A DNA stretch of 64,000 nucleotides from Roseovarius tolerans (GCF_900109855.1 NZ_FOBO01000010.1:1-64000), one strand, 5' to 3'; counted from the stretch's first letter, positions 25,876 to 37,692 are shown. Notes: generated from the sequence alone by a model not told the origin. Numbers and translations are program-made.

Positions 25876-26922
25876 ATGCTTGCCAGCTGGTCGACCCCAT
25901 ATCTGGTCGCAGGCTTCCTGCTGGGGGCGGTTATCGTACTGTTCACCGGCCTTCGCATCACCCGGCTGGTGGACAGACTGGCCGACCGGACCGGCATCGG
26001 CGAGGCCCTCGCCGGCGCTGTTCTGCTAGGCGCGGCTACGTCCCTGAGCGGCACCATCGTGTCGATCACCGCCGCGCTCGACGGGCAGGCGTCGCTTGCC
26101 TATTCCAACGGGATCGGTGGCATTGCCGCCCAGACCGCCTTTCTCGCCATCGCCGATCTGGTCTATCGCAAGGCCAATCTGGAACATGCTGCGGCCGATC
26201 TCGGCAATATTTTCCAGTCGATCACGCTGATCGTGCTGCTGACGCTGCCACTGCTCGCATCAAACTGGGCAGAGACCACGTTTCTTGCCATTCATCCGGT
26301 CTCGCTGATCATACCGATTCTCTATGTCAGCGGGCTCATTGCCACCCGCGCGCTGCGCGAAAAGCCAATGTGGCAGCCCGTATCCACCGCCGAGACACGC
26401 GAGGACCTGCCCGAACCAGAGCCCGAAGCCGATCGCCGGAAAAGCACAGGGCGGCTTTTCCTCGACCTCGCCCTGCTCATGCTGATCATGGGCATCGCCG
26501 GATGGGTCATCGCCAAGACAGCCGGGACACTCACCGGGCGCCTCGAATTGTCAGAATCGCTGGTCGGGGCCCTCGCGACTGCCGTCGTGACGTCCTTTCC
26601 AGAACTCGTGACCACCGTCGCCGCTGTGCGGCGCGGCGCGTTGCAACTGGCGGTCGGCGGGATCATCGGCGGCAACAGCTTCGACACGCTGTTCCTGAGC
26701 GCGGCGGATATCTCGTTCCGCGATGGCTCGCTCTACCATGCGGCAGGCGCAGGGGACCAGTTCTGGAACCTCACCGCCATCCTGATGACCGCCGTCCTGC
26801 TGGGGGGGCTGGTCCTGCGCCAACGCGTCGGACCGGCCCGGATCGGGGCCGAGAGCATGGCGCTGCTCGGCCTCTACGCCTGCGCCATCGCGATGCAGAT
26901 CACGGTGATGTCCGGGCCCTGA
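25876..26922 (+). CDS. sodium/calcium exchanger family (CaCA) membrane protein
   Basis: A 348-residue membrane protein with about ten hydrophobic segments in two halves. The two inverted alpha-repeats are recognisable: GAATSLSGTIVSITAALDG in the N-terminal half and VVTSFPELVTTVAAVRRG followed by AVGGIIGGNSFDTLF in the C-terminal half. A charged cytoplasmic loop (EDLPEPEPEADRRK) separates them. The first repeat has SLSGT where canonical exchangers have SLPE, so the ion-binding glutamate is kept only in the second repeat. Cation/proton or cation/calcium exchange is likely; the ion is unknown. Confidence 0.75.
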   Translation: MLASWSTPYLVAGFLLGAVIVLFTGLRITRLVDRLADRTGIGEALAGAVLLGAATSLSGTIVSITAALDGQASLAYSNGIGGIAAQTAFLAIADLVYRKANLEHAAADLGNIFQSITLIVLLTLPLLASNWAETTFLAIHPVSLIIPILYVSGLIATRALREKPMWQPVSTAETREDLPEPEPEADRRKSTGRLFLDLALLMLIMGIAGWVIAKTAGTLTGRLELSESLVGALATAVVTSFPELVTTVAAVRRGALQLAVGGIIGGNSFDTLFLSAADISFRDGSLYHAAGAGDQFWNLTAILMTAVLLGGLVLRQRVGPARIGAESMALLGLYACAIAMQITVMSGP

Positions 26923-26967
26923 CCATCGTTCGCGGCGACGGCCATTCGCCGCTTGCCGGCGCGCGCC

Positions 26968-28236
26968 TCACACCTCGCGCGCCTCGTCCTCAGCGGTCTC
27001 TTCGGCCGTATCCACATACCACTCCTGTGCTGCGGCCAGCGCCACCGGCGAGCCTGTCGGGCTGACCCCGAGATAGGCGCCGGTCTCGTCCACCGGCACC
27101 GAGGGCCGCCGCGTCATCCGCCATGCCGCATAGACCGCGATCAGCGTGAACAGCCCCGCAAGAAACAGCCAGAACCCGTGCGGCCCGACCACGTTCATCA
27201 ACTGCCCGGTGGCCACAGGTCCGACAATCGCCCCCATCCCGTAGACGAAGACCAGCCCCCCCGAGGCGGCGGCCATGTCCTCGATCTGGAGGAAATCGTT
27301 GGTATAGGCGATGAACAGCGAATAAAGCGGCGACGCCATGCCCCCCATGACAAAGCCCAGCACCAGCAGCGTTTCGAAATCCACCCCCAGAAACGCGCCG
27401 ACCCCGGTGCTGACCGCGCCCACCGCCGATACGCCCAGGATCAGCAGCCGCCGGTCCAGCCGGTCCGAAAGCCAGCCCACCGGCACCTGAAACACCATCG
27501 CCCCGGTAAAGATCGACGCCACGAATCCACTGATCTGCCCCACGCTCAGCCCCGCCTCGGCCCCATAGACCGAGGCCATGCCGAACTGCGCCGCGAAAAT
27601 CCCGCCAAGGATCAGCATCCCGACACTGGCCAGCGGCGAGCTTTCATAAAGCCGACGCAGGGTCATCGGCTTGTCGGTCTCGAAGGCGGGCGTCGGCGTC
27701 GCCGATAACAGGATCGGCGCAAAGCTCAGCGACACCAGGATCGACGGCACAACAAAAAGGAAATATCCGGCCGCCTCACCCAGGTTCATCAGCCCTTGCG
27801 CCGCGATGATGCCAGTGGTCTGAGCGATCATATAGGCCGACAGGATCTTGCCCCGGGTGGTGTTGGTCGCGGCATTGTTAAGCCAGCTTTCGGCGGTGAC
27901 ATACACGCCCGACAGGCAAAACCCGAGCAGGATGCGGATCACCGTCCAGCTATATGGATCGGTCAGCACCGGAAAGGCAATCAGCCCCGCCGAGATGAAC
28001 GACCCGAGCGCAGCAAAGACCCGCACATGCCCAACCCGGCGGATCATCTCGGGCGTCACCCGGCTGCCCACCAGGAAGCCAAGGAAATAGGCAGAGGTGA
28101 TGACCGACAGTTGCAGCGTGCCGAAACCTTCGATGCCGCCGCGCACACCCATCAGCGTGGCCTGCATGCCGTTGCCGATCATGATCAGTGTCATGCCCAG
28201 CAACAGCGCCCAGACCGATCCCAGAACCTTGAACAT
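26968..28236 (-). CDS. MFS transporter (YcaD-like)
   Basis: A 422-residue major facilitator with about twelve membrane helices. The loop after helix 2 reads [18 protein letters not shown], a variant of motif A, and [10 protein letters not shown] repeats it in the second half. The stretch [12 protein letters not shown] is typical of the YcaD/YfkF-like group, which has no fixed substrate. The C-terminal tail is acidic. It is divergent from metG. Confidence 0.8.
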   Translation of the reverse strand: MFKVLGSVWALLLGMTLIMIGNGMQATLMGVRGGIEGFGTLQLSVITSAYFLGFLVGSRVTPEMIRRVGHVRVFAALGSFISAGLIAFPVLTDPYSWTVIRILLGFCLSGVYVTAESWLNNAATNTTRGKILSAYMIAQTTGIIAAQGLMNLGEAAGYFLFVVPSILVSLSFAPILLSATPTPAFETDKPMTLRRLYESSPLASVGMLILGGIFAAQFGMASVYGAEAGLSVGQISGFVASIFTGAMVFQVPVGWLSDRLDRRLLILGVSAVGAVSTGVGAFLGVDFETLLVLGFVMGGMASPLYSLFIAYTNDFLQIEDMAAASGGLVFVYGMGAIVGPVATGQLMNVVGPHGFWLFLAGLFTLIAVYAAWRMTRRPSVPVDETGAYLGVSPTGSPVALAAAQEWYVDTAEETAEDEAREV

Positions 28237-28461
28237 GGCGGGCTTTCCTCTTGCCTGACATTGCGGGCGCGCGCCGCCCGTATGCCGGCGCCGCTACCAC
28301 TGACCGGGCGCGCGCGTCAAACCGGTTTCGCGGCTCCTAACCCGGCAAATCACCGGCTTGCGCAAATATGCGGCACGCCCGGGCGCGCCCTCTGGCCCTT
28401 TGGGCGCGAGACAGGTAAACGCGTGGGCAAGAACGCGGTCCGGCAAAGGCAGACACACCCG

Positions 28462-30174
28462 ATGGCACGTCATCTGATCACCTCGGCGATTCCCTATATC
28501 AACGGGATCAAGCATCTCGGCAATCTGGTGGGTTCGCAGCTTCCTGCGGATCTTTTCGCCCGCTACTGCCGCGCGCGCGGCGATGAGGTGCTGTTCCTCT
28601 GCGCCACCGACGAGCACGGCACCCCAGCCGAACTCGCCGCCGCAAAGGCAGGCCAGCCGGTGGCCGAGTATTGCGCCGAGATGTGGCAGGTGCAAAAGCG
28701 CCTTTCCGACGGCTTCCGCCTGAGCTTCGATCATTTCGGTCGCTCGTCGAGCCCGCAGAACCATCGCCTGACCCAGTATTTCGCGAAGCGCCTTCATGAA
28801 CAGGGGCTGATCCGCGAGGTTTCGGAAACCCAGATGTATTCACCCACCGACGGGCGCTACCTGCCTGACCGCTACATCGAGGGCACCTGCCCCAATTGCG
28901 GCTTCGAGTCCGCGCGCGGCGATCAATGCGACAATTGCACCAAGCAGCTTGATCCCGTCGATCTGATCAACCCCCGCTCGGTGATCTCGGGCGCGACCGA
29001 TCTGGAGATGCGCGAGACCAAGCATCTCTATCTCTGCCAGTCGCAGATGAAAGACGAGTTGGAAGCCTGGATCGATAGCAAGACAAACTGGCCGATCCTC
29101 ACCACCTCAATCGCCAAGAAATGGCTCAATGATGGCGACGGGCTACAGGATCGCGGCATCACCCGTGATCTCGACTGGGGCATTCCGGTCAAGCGTGGAG
29201 ACGAAGACTGGCCCGGAATGGAGGGCAAGGTGTTCTACGTCTGGTTCGACGCCCCCATCGAATACATCGCCTGCGCGCAGGAATGGGTCGAAGCGGGCAA
29301 CGGCACCGATTGGCAACGCTGGTGGCGCACCGACAAGGGCGCCGATGACGTCACCTATACCCAGTTCATGGGCAAGGATAACGTGCCGTTCCACACGCTC
29401 AGCTTTCCGGCCACGATCCTCGGCTCAGCCGAGCCTTGGAAGCTGGTGGATTACATCAAGTCGTTCAACTACCTCAATTACGATGGCGGCCAGTTCAGCA
29501 CTTCGCGCGGGCGCGGCGTGTTCATGGATCAGGCGCTCGAAATCCTGCCCGCCGATTACTGGCGCTGGTGGCTGCTGAGCCACGCGCCCGAAAGCTCGGA
29601 TGCCGAGTTCACATGGGAGAATTTCCAGGCCTCGGTGAACAAGGATCTGGCCGATGTCCTTGGCAATTTCGTCTCCCGCGTGACCAAGTTCTGCCGTTCC
29701 AAATTCGGCGAAGAGGTGCCCGAGGGCGGGGCTTACGGCGCGCAGGAAGAAGCGCTGATCGCACGTCTCACCAACCGCATCCGCGAGTACGAGGGCCACA
29801 TGCAGGCGATGGAGGTGCGTAAATCCGCCACCGCGCTGCGCGCGATCTGGGTTGAGGGCAACGAATACCTGCAAGAGGCCGCGCCGTGGTCCACCTTCAA
29901 GACCGACCCCGAACAGGCCGCGATGCAGATTCGCCTCGCGCTCAACCTCATCCGGCTTTACGCGGTGCTCTCGGCCCCGTTCATTCCCGATGCCGCCGCC
30001 GCAATGCTGGCGGCGATAAAGACCGAGGATACCCACTGGCCCGATGACGTGCCCGGCAAGCTTGGTGTCCTCGCCCCCGGCCATGCCTTCGAGGTGCCCG
30101 AGGTGCTCTTTTCCAAGATCGCCGATGATCAGCGCGAGGATTGGCAGGCGCGTTTCTCAGGCACGCGGGACTGA
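28462..30174 (+). CDS. metG: methionyl-tRNA synthetase
   Basis: A 570-residue class I aminoacyl-tRNA synthetase starting at ATG 28462 ([12 protein letters not shown]). The HIGH-like motif is HLGN in [13 protein letters not shown], a zinc knuckle lies at [17 protein letters not shown], and the KMSKS region reads QFSTS (344-348). The C-terminal anticodon-binding domain ends without the EMAP-like extension found in E. coli. The longer open frame from 27796 overlaps the divergent MFS gene and is not the start. It charges tRNA-Met in the cytoplasm. Confidence 0.95.
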   Translation: MARHLITSAIPYINGIKHLGNLVGSQLPADLFARYCRARGDEVLFLCATDEHGTPAELAAAKAGQPVAEYCAEMWQVQKRLSDGFRLSFDHFGRSSSPQNHRLTQYFAKRLHEQGLIREVSETQMYSPTDGRYLPDRYIEGTCPNCGFESARGDQCDNCTKQLDPVDLINPRSVISGATDLEMRETKHLYLCQSQMKDELEAWIDSKTNWPILTTSIAKKWLNDGDGLQDRGITRDLDWGIPVKRGDEDWPGMEGKVFYVWFDAPIEYIACAQEWVEAGNGTDWQRWWRTDKGADDVTYTQFMGKDNVPFHTLSFPATILGSAEPWKLVDYIKSFNYLNYDGGQFSTSRGRGVFMDQALEILPADYWRWWLLSHAPESSDAEFTWENFQASVNKDLADVLGNFVSRVTKFCRSKFGEEVPEGGAYGAQEEALIARLTNRIREYEGHMQAMEVRKSATALRAIWVEGNEYLQEAAPWSTFKTDPEQAAMQIRLALNLIRLYAVLSAPFIPDAAAAMLAAIKTEDTHWPDDVPGKLGVLAPGHAFEVPEVLFSKIADDQREDWQARFSGTRD

Positions 30175-30273
30175 GCGGCGAGGGAGGTGTTGGCCTGAAG
30201 CGGACATAGCACCCCGCCAGAAGGTGCCGCGCGGTCGCAGGGCCGGGGACTGGCGACGCAACGGCTGATGCCC

Positions 30274-30291
30274 GCACTTTATCCCAGCCAA
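30274..30291 (+). repeat. dispersed intergenic repeat, copy B
   Basis: GCACTTTATCCCAGCCAA matches 17 of 18 bases of 10254-10271, with weaker similarity around it (GCAAC upstream; ACGTTGC and CGGCACCTT downstream). It lies in the 266-base gap between metG and the acylphosphatase gene, which shows no gene of its own. Confidence 0.5.
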
Positions 30292-30440
30292 GTCATCCTG
30301 AACTCAACACGTTGCGCAAGCTATCAAATCGCCAGGCCGCGGGACGGCCCTGCGATCGCGCGGCACCTTCGGTGCGTTTCGCGCGGGTGGTGCGTATGTC
30401 GGGTTCAGGCCAAACTGACCCACCGCCCGACTCCCCACCG

Positions 30441-30719
30441 TTACCGCCGGATATCGAAATGCGACGCGCCCTCGGGTGCCGCGTCATCCACCGTCACCGC
30501 ACGCACGACCGCCGCAGGCGGGCCCTTGTGCAGCGCCGCAAGCATCGCGTCGACCTCTGCGCCCGGCCCTTCCAGATGCGCCAGAACAGAGCCATCGGCC
30601 GCGTTGCGCACCCAGCCAGACAGCCCGCGCCCCTGCGCTTCGACCTGCGTCCAGGCGCGAAAGCTCACTCCCTGCACCCGGCCCTCGACACGCACCGACA
30701 CCGCCTTGACCTCCGCCAT
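30441..30719 (-). CDS. acylphosphatase
   Basis: A 92-residue acylphosphatase, starting at ATG 30719. The active-site loop VEGRVQGVSFRAW holds the phosphate-binding arginine (R21) and GWVRNAADGSV the catalytic asparagine (N39). It hydrolyses carboxyl-phosphate bonds such as acetyl phosphate or 1,3-bisphosphoglycerate. Length and motif spacing are normal. It is divergent from lepA. Confidence 0.9.
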   Translation of the reverse strand: MAEVKAVSVRVEGRVQGVSFRAWTQVEAQGRGLSGWVRNAADGSVLAHLEGPGAEVDAMLAALHKGPPAAVVRAVTVDDAAPEGASHFDIRR

Positions 30720-30855
30720 GATCGCCTCCTTGTCTGCCTGATCCGAGCCTATCACATATCGCCCCTCCGACGCGCGCGGAATCCATGCGGCTCAGGCGCC
30801 CCATTCCCGCAATCCACCTTGACCAACCCCCCATTCCCATACATATGCGAGAGCC

Positions 30856-32655
30856 ATGACACCGCTCTCGCACATCCGCAATTTCTCCATCGTGGCGCAT
30901 ATCGACCACGGTAAATCCACCCTTGCCGACCGGCTGATCCAGATGACGGACACGGTCGCCGAACGGGACATGAAAGAGCAGTTGCTCGACAGTATGGATA
31001 TCGAGCGCGAGCGCGGCATCACCATCAAGGCCAACACCGTCCGCATCGACTATTCGTCCGACGACGGTCAGCAATACGTGCTCAACCTGATCGACACGCC
31101 CGGTCACGTGGATTTCTCCTACGAGGTCAGCCGCTCGATGCGCGCGGTCGAGGGCTCGCTCCTGGTGGTCGACAGCACGCAGGGTGTCGAGGCGCAAACG
31201 CTGGCCAATGTCTATCAGGCGATCGACGCGGGTCACGAGCTGGTGCCGGTGCTCAACAAGATCGACCTGCCCGCCTCGGATCTCGACCGGGTGGCGGAAC
31301 AGATCGAAGAGGTGATCGGCATCGACGCCTCGGGCGCGATACCGGTTTCAGCCAAGACGGGCCAAGGCATCCGCGAGGTGCTGGAGGCGATCATCGCCCA
31401 CCTTCCGCCGCCCGCAGGCGACCGCGACGCGCCGCTCAAGGCGATGCTGGTGGACAGCAAGTACGACCTCTATCTTGGCGTGGTCGTGCTGGTGCGGATC
31501 ATGGACGGCGTGATGAAAAAGGGCGACCGGATTCGCATGCTCCAGACCGATGCCACCTACAATGTCGAGCGCATCGGCGTGTTCCGCCCGGCCATGACCG
31601 TGGTCGATGAATTGGGTCCGGGCGAGATCGGCTTCATCACCGCCTCGATCAAGCAGGTCCGCGACACCCGCGTCGGCGACACAATCACCCATGTCAAACG
31701 CCCCTGCGACAAGGCGCTTCCGGGCTTCAAACCCTCGGTGCCGGTGGTGTTCTGCGGCCTCTTCCCGGTCGATTCCGCGCAGTTCGAAGACCTGCGCGAC
31801 GCGATCGAGAAACTGGCGCTGAACGACGCCTCCTTCAGCTACGAGATGGAAAGTTCCGCCGCGCTCGGGTTCGGCTTCCGCTGCGGCTTTCTGGGGCTCC
31901 TGCATCTTGAGGTGATCCGCGACCGGGTCGAGCGCGAGTACGATATCGAACTGATCACCACCGCGCCTTCGGTCGTATATCACCTCTTCATGAAGGATGG
32001 CGAAGAACGCGAATTGCACAACCCCGCCGACATGCCCGACCCCAGCCATGTCGACCATGTCGAGGAGCCGCGCATCAAGGCGACGATCCTGGTGCCCGAC
32101 GAGTATCTCGGCGACGTGCTCAAGCTTTGCCAGGACCGGCGCGGCATTCAGCTTGATATGACCTATGCCGGGGCCCGCGCGATGGTGGTCTACGACCTGC
32201 CCTTGAACGAGGTGGTGTTCGACTTCTACGACCGGCTGAAATCGGTGACCAAGGGCTATGCATCCTTCGATTATCAGCTCGAAGGCTACCGCGCCGACAA
32301 TCTCGTGAAGATGCAGGTCCTCGTCAATGACGAGCCGGTCGATGCGTTGTCGATGATGGTCCACCGCGACCGCGCCGAACAGCGCGGGCGGGCGATGTGC
32401 GAGAAACTGAAAGACCTGATCCCCCGCCACATGTTCAAGATCCCCATTCAGGCGGCCATCGGCGGCAAGGTCATCGCCCGCGAGACAATCTCGGCGCTGC
32501 GCAAGGACGTGACGGCGAAATGCTATGGCGGCGATGCCACGCGGAAGAAGAAGCTGCTGGAAAAGCAGAAGGCCGGCAAGAAGAAGATGCGCCAGTTCGG
32601 ACGGGTGGAGATCCCGCAGGAGGCGTTCATTTCGGCATTGAAGATGGATGATTGA
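30856..32655 (+). CDS. lepA: elongation factor 4 (LepA)
   Basis: A 599-residue translational GTPase. G1 is AHIDHGKST near residue 15, G3 DTPGHVDF and G4 NKIDLP; the C-terminal half has the EF4-specific domain ending in [25 protein letters not shown]4 back-translocates stalled ribosomes and is associated with the membrane and cytoplasm. Length matches the family. A hairpin terminator follows directly. Confidence 0.97.
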   Translation: MTPLSHIRNFSIVAHIDHGKSTLADRLIQMTDTVAERDMKEQLLDSMDIERERGITIKANTVRIDYSSDDGQQYVLNLIDTPGHVDFSYEVSRSMRAVEGSLLVVDSTQGVEAQTLANVYQAIDAGHELVPVLNKIDLPASDLDRVAEQIEEVIGIDASGAIPVSAKTGQGIREVLEAIIAHLPPPAGDRDAPLKAMLVDSKYDLYLGVVVLVRIMDGVMKKGDRIRMLQTDATYNVERIGVFRPAMTVVDELGPGEIGFITASIKQVRDTRVGDTITHVKRPCDKALPGFKPSVPVVFCGLFPVDSAQFEDLRDAIEKLALNDASFSYEMESSAALGFGFRCGFLGLLHLEVIRDRVEREYDIELITTAPSVVYHLFMKDGEERELHNPADMPDPSHVDHVEEPRIKATILVPDEYLGDVLKLCQDRRGIQLDMTYAGARAMVVYDLPLNEVVFDFYDRLKSVTKGYASFDYQLEGYRADNLVKMQVLVNDEPVDALSMMVHRDRAEQRGRAMCEKLKDLIPRHMFKIPIQAAIGGKVIARETISALRKDVTAKCYGGDATRKKKLLEKQKAGKKKMRQFGRVEIPQEAFISALKMDD

Positions 32656-32662
32656 GGGTTTG

Positions 32663-32696
32663 GGGGCGTGATGTCACGGATGTCCAACGCCCCTTT
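32663..32696 (+). terminator. intrinsic terminator after lepA
   Basis: GGGGCGT (32663-32669) pairs with ACGCCCC (32687-32693), followed by TTT. A second hairpin, GGATGGC/GCCATCC, follows at 32698-32720 without a T-tract. Both lie within 70 bases of the lepA stop. Confidence 0.55.
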
Positions 32697-32814
32697 AGGA
32701 TGGCTGCCAAACCGCCATCCCGCACCGCTCGCATAGGTGGGTTATCCCCTTCCCCCGCCGCTGCATTGCGCCTATAGCGGTGGCAACACATCCCGTATCC
32801 CGGACATCTCTCCC

Positions 32815-33327
32815 ATGACCTGTGCGCTTTGCTCTGCCGATGCCCCGCTGACAGACACCCCCGTGACCGGCGGCCCGGACGGGGCGAGTGCCGCGCTCTG
32901 TGGAACCTGTACGGACCAGATCACGGGTACGCCCGACCCCGACCACTGGCGCTGTCTTGCCGCCGCGATGTGGTCCGAGAATGCCGCCACGCAGGTCCTC
33001 GCCGCGCGCATGCTGGACCGCCTTTCAGAGCACGACTGGGCGCGCGATCTGGCGGGGCAGCTCTGGCTCGATGACGACACCCGCGCCTGGGTCGAGAACA
33101 TCGCCCGTGATAGCGGCCATCGCGACAGCAACGGCGTACCGCTGATGCAGGGCGATACCGTGGTGCTGATCAAGGACCTGCCCGTAAAAGGCGCCAGTTT
33201 CACCGCCAAGCGCGGCACGGCGGTACGCGGCATCTCGCTTGTTCCCGACAATCCGGCCCACATCGAAGGCCGCGTCGAAGGCCAGCGCATCGTGATCCTG
33301 ACGGAGTTCGTCAAGAAGCGCATCTAG
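32815..33327 (+). CDS. YjdM/PhnA-like zinc-ribbon protein
   Basis: A 170-residue protein. Two CxxC pairs near the N-terminus (C3/C6 and C29/C32) form a likely zinc ribbon, and the C-terminal 70 residues match the PhnA/YjdM domain (DSNGVPLMQGDTVVLIKDL, KGASFTAKRGTAVRGI, IVILTEFVKK). Historically called alkylphosphonate protein PhnA, it is not part of the C-P lyase machinery and its function is unclear. The start ATG 32815 places the first CxxC at the very N-terminus. It is preceded by the lepA terminators. Confidence 0.85.
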   Translation: MTCALCSADAPLTDTPVTGGPDGASAALCGTCTDQITGTPDPDHWRCLAAAMWSENAATQVLAARMLDRLSEHDWARDLAGQLWLDDDTRAWVENIARDSGHRDSNGVPLMQGDTVVLIKDLPVKGASFTAKRGTAVRGISLVPDNPAHIEGRVEGQRIVILTEFVKKRI

Positions 33328-33392
33328 CGCCCCCCTTGACACGGCCCCTCCTACATTCCCACGTCTAAGGGTGCAGCGAAAGGAGGACCATC

Positions 33393-33638
33393 ATGGACCG
33401 TCTGAGTCTGTATCTCACCCTTGCCACCGGGCCCGTAACCGTAGGCGGGCTGGTCATCACCGTTATGGCATTCGGCTACTACACTTGGCCCGCCATTGGC
33501 GGCGCTGCCGCTGTGGGCGCGCTTGCCGCATGGCCGTTGGCCTATCTGATCTCCCGCCGGGTCAAGCGCAAGGACCCGAATTTCGATCACACCCAAGAAG
33601 GCGGCCTGATCCCAGATCCCTCGAAACCCGAGGTCTGA
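33393..33638 (+). CDS. small membrane protein, unknown
   Basis: An 81-residue protein with two hydrophobic segments (about 8-30 and 33-54) and a charged, hydrophilic tail beginning RRVKRKDPNFDH. The ribosome site GAAAGGAGG precedes ATG 33393. I do not recognise a named family. It converges on a small lipoprotein gene. Confidence 0.65.
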   Translation: MDRLSLYLTLATGPVTVGGLVITVMAFGYYTWPAIGGAAAVGALAAWPLAYLISRRVKRKDPNFDHTQEGGLIPDPSKPEV

Positions 33639-33645
33639 GACCGGC

Positions 33646-33765
33646 TTACTCTGCGGCCTGCTCCACCGCGCGGCCTGCGTTCTGCAGGTCGCGCCCGGCA
33701 CCTTGCACCGTCTCGCAGGCAGCCAGACCCGTGCAGGCGACAAGCCCGATCATCAGCCATTTCAT
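33646..33765 (-). CDS. entericidin-like small lipoprotein
   Basis: A 39-residue peptide with a lipoprotein signal (MKWLMIGLVACTGLAAC; lipobox LAAC) followed by ETVQGAGRDLQNAGRAVEQAAE, the amphipathic repeat seen in entericidin A/B-type antidote/toxin lipoproteins. GAGAG lies just before ATG 33765. It would be lipidated on the cysteine and inserted in the envelope. The frame is open upstream but without coding character. Confidence 0.75.
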   Translation of the reverse strand: MKWLMIGLVACTGLAACETVQGAGRDLQNAGRAVEQAAE

Positions 33766-33841
33766 GTCGCGTCTCTCCCATTTGTCTTTGTCTTCTTTAT
33801 AGCCCCGCAGCACGGCCCGCAAACCCCCATGCCGCCCCACG

Positions 33842-33870
33842 AAAAAGGCCGCCGGGTTTCCCCGACGGCC
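33842..33870 (-). terminator. intrinsic terminator of the aldehyde dehydrogenase gene
   Basis: On the minus strand GGCCGTCGGG-GAAA-CCCGGCGGCC forms a 10-bp stem (one G-T pair) with a GNRA tetraloop at 33870-33847, followed by TTTTT (33846-33842). It starts 23 bases after the stop codon region of the gene ending at 33893. Confidence 0.85.
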
Positions 33871-33892
33871 AGCACTCGTTACGCTTACAGCC

Positions 33893-35413
<1,521 letters not shown>

Positions 35414-35521
35414 TGGGTTTCCTCCGGTTGTCCCCGGTCCTCCGCCGGGGAATGAGGCTACCCTGCGCACCACACCACCCCGCGTCACCCCATGCGCGGA
35501 GGACGGGCGGGCGCACCTGTC

Positions 35522-36571
35522 TCAATCCTGAGACAGGTCGCCGATGCTTTCGTTGAAACCCAGCCGTTTCATCCGCCGATAGAGCGTCGCGCGTCCGATC
35601 CCGAGCGCGCGCGCGGCCTCCGAGACATTGCCCCCGGCCCGTGCCAGCGCCCGAATCACCGCCGCGCGCTCGGCTTTCTCAAAGCCGCGTGGCCCGTCCT
35701 CACGGCCGAAAATATCGCTCGCGGGCACCGGTCGGATCGCCACCGCCTGCCCCAGACCGAACGCCTTGCGCGCGGCACGTGTGGCCCCCACGACGATATC
35801 GTCGCCATCCACCGCCAGCAGCATCGCCGCCTCGCTGTCGTCATGGTCGGCATAGAGGATGCGGGCGCGCGGATAGGCGGCGCGGAAATTGTCGGCCTCG
35901 ATCTGCCGCGCGGTCTGCGCCACCATTGCGCCAATCAGCCGGTTGAATGCCTCGGTCTGATCCGACCGCGCCGAGGACACGTCGAGCGCCGCCATGATGC
36001 GGCCATCGGCCCCGTAGATCGGCGCATCCATGCAGCTCATCGCGGTGTTGCGCGCCAGGAAATGCTCGTCGCGATGGATGATGACGCGGCGATCCTCGGC
36101 GATGCAGGTGCCGATCCCGTTGGTGCCCTCTGCCGCCTCGGACCAGTCGGCCCCCTGCCACAGCCCCCAATCCTCGAAGATCGACGCATCTCCCTCGGCA
36201 CAGCGCTGATCGAGCACAACCCCCTCGGCATCGGTCAGCAGCACCGCACAGCCCGAATGTCCCAGCAGACCGAAAAGTTGATCCAGCTTCGGCGCGGCCA
36301 CTTGCAGGAACTGCTCCAACCCCGCCTGCCGCTGCCGCAACTCGGTCTCCTCCACCCGTTCGGGCGCGCGCCGCTCTGCGGGGTCCAGCCCATGCGTGAG
36401 CATCGAGCGCCGCCACGACGCAACCACCCGCGACCGCGCCGGGGCCGAGGCCGATTGCGACTGTTCGAGGACCTTGTCCACATGGCTGCGTTTATCGGTG
36501 ATGGGGCGTCTCCCGCATGTAGCTATCCGACAAGGATAGCCCGCGCGACCCGCGCCTGTAAATCCGGACAA
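35522..36571 (-). CDS. AcoR-like transcription regulator, GAF plus Fis-type HTH, no AAA+ domain
   Basis: A protein of up to 349 residues. The N-terminal two-thirds carry a GAF-like sensor domain (AEGTNGIGTCIAEDRRVIIHRDEHF, then MSCMDAPIYGADGRIMAALDVSS) typical of AcoR, and the last 45 residues are a Fis-type HTH (AVIRALARAGGNVSEAARALGIGRATLYRRMKRLG). The sigma-54-contacting AAA+ domain that normally sits between them is missing: no Walker A or GAFTGA motif is present. It could act as a plain DNA-binding sensor. The start is uncertain; GTG 36481 (VDKVLEQSQ) may be the real one. It lies upstream of the aldehyde dehydrogenase it probably controls. Confidence 0.8.
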   Translation of the reverse strand: MSGFTGAGRAGYPCRIATCGRRPITDKRSHVDKVLEQSQSASAPARSRVVASWRRSMLTHGLDPAERRAPERVEETELRQRQAGLEQFLQVAAPKLDQLFGLLGHSGCAVLLTDAEGVVLDQRCAEGDASIFEDWGLWQGADWSEAAEGTNGIGTCIAEDRRVIIHRDEHFLARNTAMSCMDAPIYGADGRIMAALDVSSARSDQTEAFNRLIGAMVAQTARQIEADNFRAAYPRARILYADHDDSEAAMLLAVDGDDIVVGATRAARKAFGLGQAVAIRPVPASDIFGREDGPRGFEKAERAAVIRALARAGGNVSEAARALGIGRATLYRRMKRLGFNESIGDLSQD

Positions 36572-36648
36572 TCGTGACCCAGATCAAGGCGCGCACCGAA
36601 AACCGCGCCTAATAATCGCCGCAACGATCCTCAGACCCGGAGAACCCC

Positions 36649-36834
36649 ATGCTGCGCCTTGGTTTCATCCTGCATCTTTTCATCGGCTCCACCATCGCGG
36701 GATCCGCCGTCATCGCGGCTCTCGTGATAGGACAGGACACGCTGATCCCGATCCTGATCGCCGCCGCCATCGGCTTTGTCGCGGCCATTCCGGTGACATG
36801 GGTGGTCACGAAAATGCTCTACGAGGACGGCTGA
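36649..36834 (+). CDS. small membrane protein, unknown
   Basis: A 61-residue, almost wholly hydrophobic protein with two membrane segments (about 4-27 and 32-54) and a short acidic C-terminus (YEDG). GGAG precedes ATG 36649. Similar small proteins occur in Rhodobacteraceae and are sometimes misnamed CTP synthetase; no function is known to me. Confidence 0.65.
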   Translation: MLRLGFILHLFIGSTIAGSAVIAALVIGQDTLIPILIAAAIGFVAAIPVTWVVTKMLYEDG

Positions 36835-36843
36835 TCACCGCGC

Positions 36844-37602
36844 TCAGCCCTCAAGCCATGTGCGCACTGCCGCCTCGAATTCGCGCGGCTTCTCGGCATG
36901 CAGCCAGTGGCCCGCGCCGGGGATTTTGGCAAACTGCGCCGCCGGAAAAAGCGCCTTGATCCGGTCGCGATGCGCGCGCCCGACATAGTCCGACTCCGCG
37001 CCGCTCAGGAACAGGGTGCGCCCGTCATAAGCGCCTGACATCTCGGGAAAGCTCAGGATCTTCGGCATCTCGCGCGCCAACGTGTCGAGGTTCAGCAACC
37101 AGCGTTTCTCGGTCACGTCGATCGCCTGCAAGAAAAATGGGACAAGCGCGGGGTTATCCACCGTCTCGCGCAATTGCTCGGCGGCGTCAGAGCGCCGCTC
37201 GACCCGCGACAGATCCACCGCTTTCATCGCCTCAATATACTGTATCTGGGTGTGCTCATAGGCGACAGGTGCTATATCTGCCACGATCAGGCTGTTGACC
37301 AGATCGGGCCGGGTCAGCGCCAGCACCATCGCCGCCTTGCCCCCCATCGAATGTCCCAACAGGTCACAGGGGCCTCCGATATCCTCGATCACCTCGGCCA
37401 GATCGGCGGCCATGTCTTCGTTGGAGTGCGTGTCAAACCAAGGGCTTGCCCCGTGATTGCGTTGATCCACGGCAACCACATGACGGCTGTCCGCGAGGCG
37501 TTTCGCGATCACCCCCCAGTTCCGACCCGAGCCATAAAGTCCGTGAACGATCACTAGACCGGGCCTGTCAGTCGGTGCACCATGTTCGATCCGGTTCAAC
37601 AT
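36844..37602 (-). CDS. alpha/beta hydrolase (YbfF-like esterase)
   Basis: A 252-residue alpha/beta hydrolase. The nucleophile elbow is GHSMGG (83-88, S85), the oxyanion region VIVHGLYGSGRNW lies near residue 20, and the catalytic histidine is in GAGHWLHAEKP near the C-terminus. Family members cleave short acyl esters or thioesters. The natural substrate is unknown. Confidence 0.88.
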   Translation of the reverse strand: MLNRIEHGAPTDRPGLVIVHGLYGSGRNWGVIAKRLADSRHVVAVDQRNHGASPWFDTHSNEDMAADLAEVIEDIGGPCDLLGHSMGGKAAMVLALTRPDLVNSLIVADIAPVAYEHTQIQYIEAMKAVDLSRVERRSDAAEQLRETVDNPALVPFFLQAIDVTEKRWLLNLDTLAREMPKILSFPEMSGAYDGRTLFLSGAESDYVGRAHRDRIKALFPAAQFAKIPGAGHWLHAEKPREFEAAVRTWLEG

Positions 37603-37692
37603 AGGACTTGAATATCGCCCCGCAGGATCAATGACCAGCCCCCTTGAGCGACCCGCAACAGACCGCTACACTCTGGCCAAAGGGGCGGCCAA

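Noticed and set aside
27796..28461. Upstream extension of the metG frame
   Set aside because: It overlaps the divergent MFS gene and lacks MetRS sequence; the HIGH-containing domain starts at 28462.
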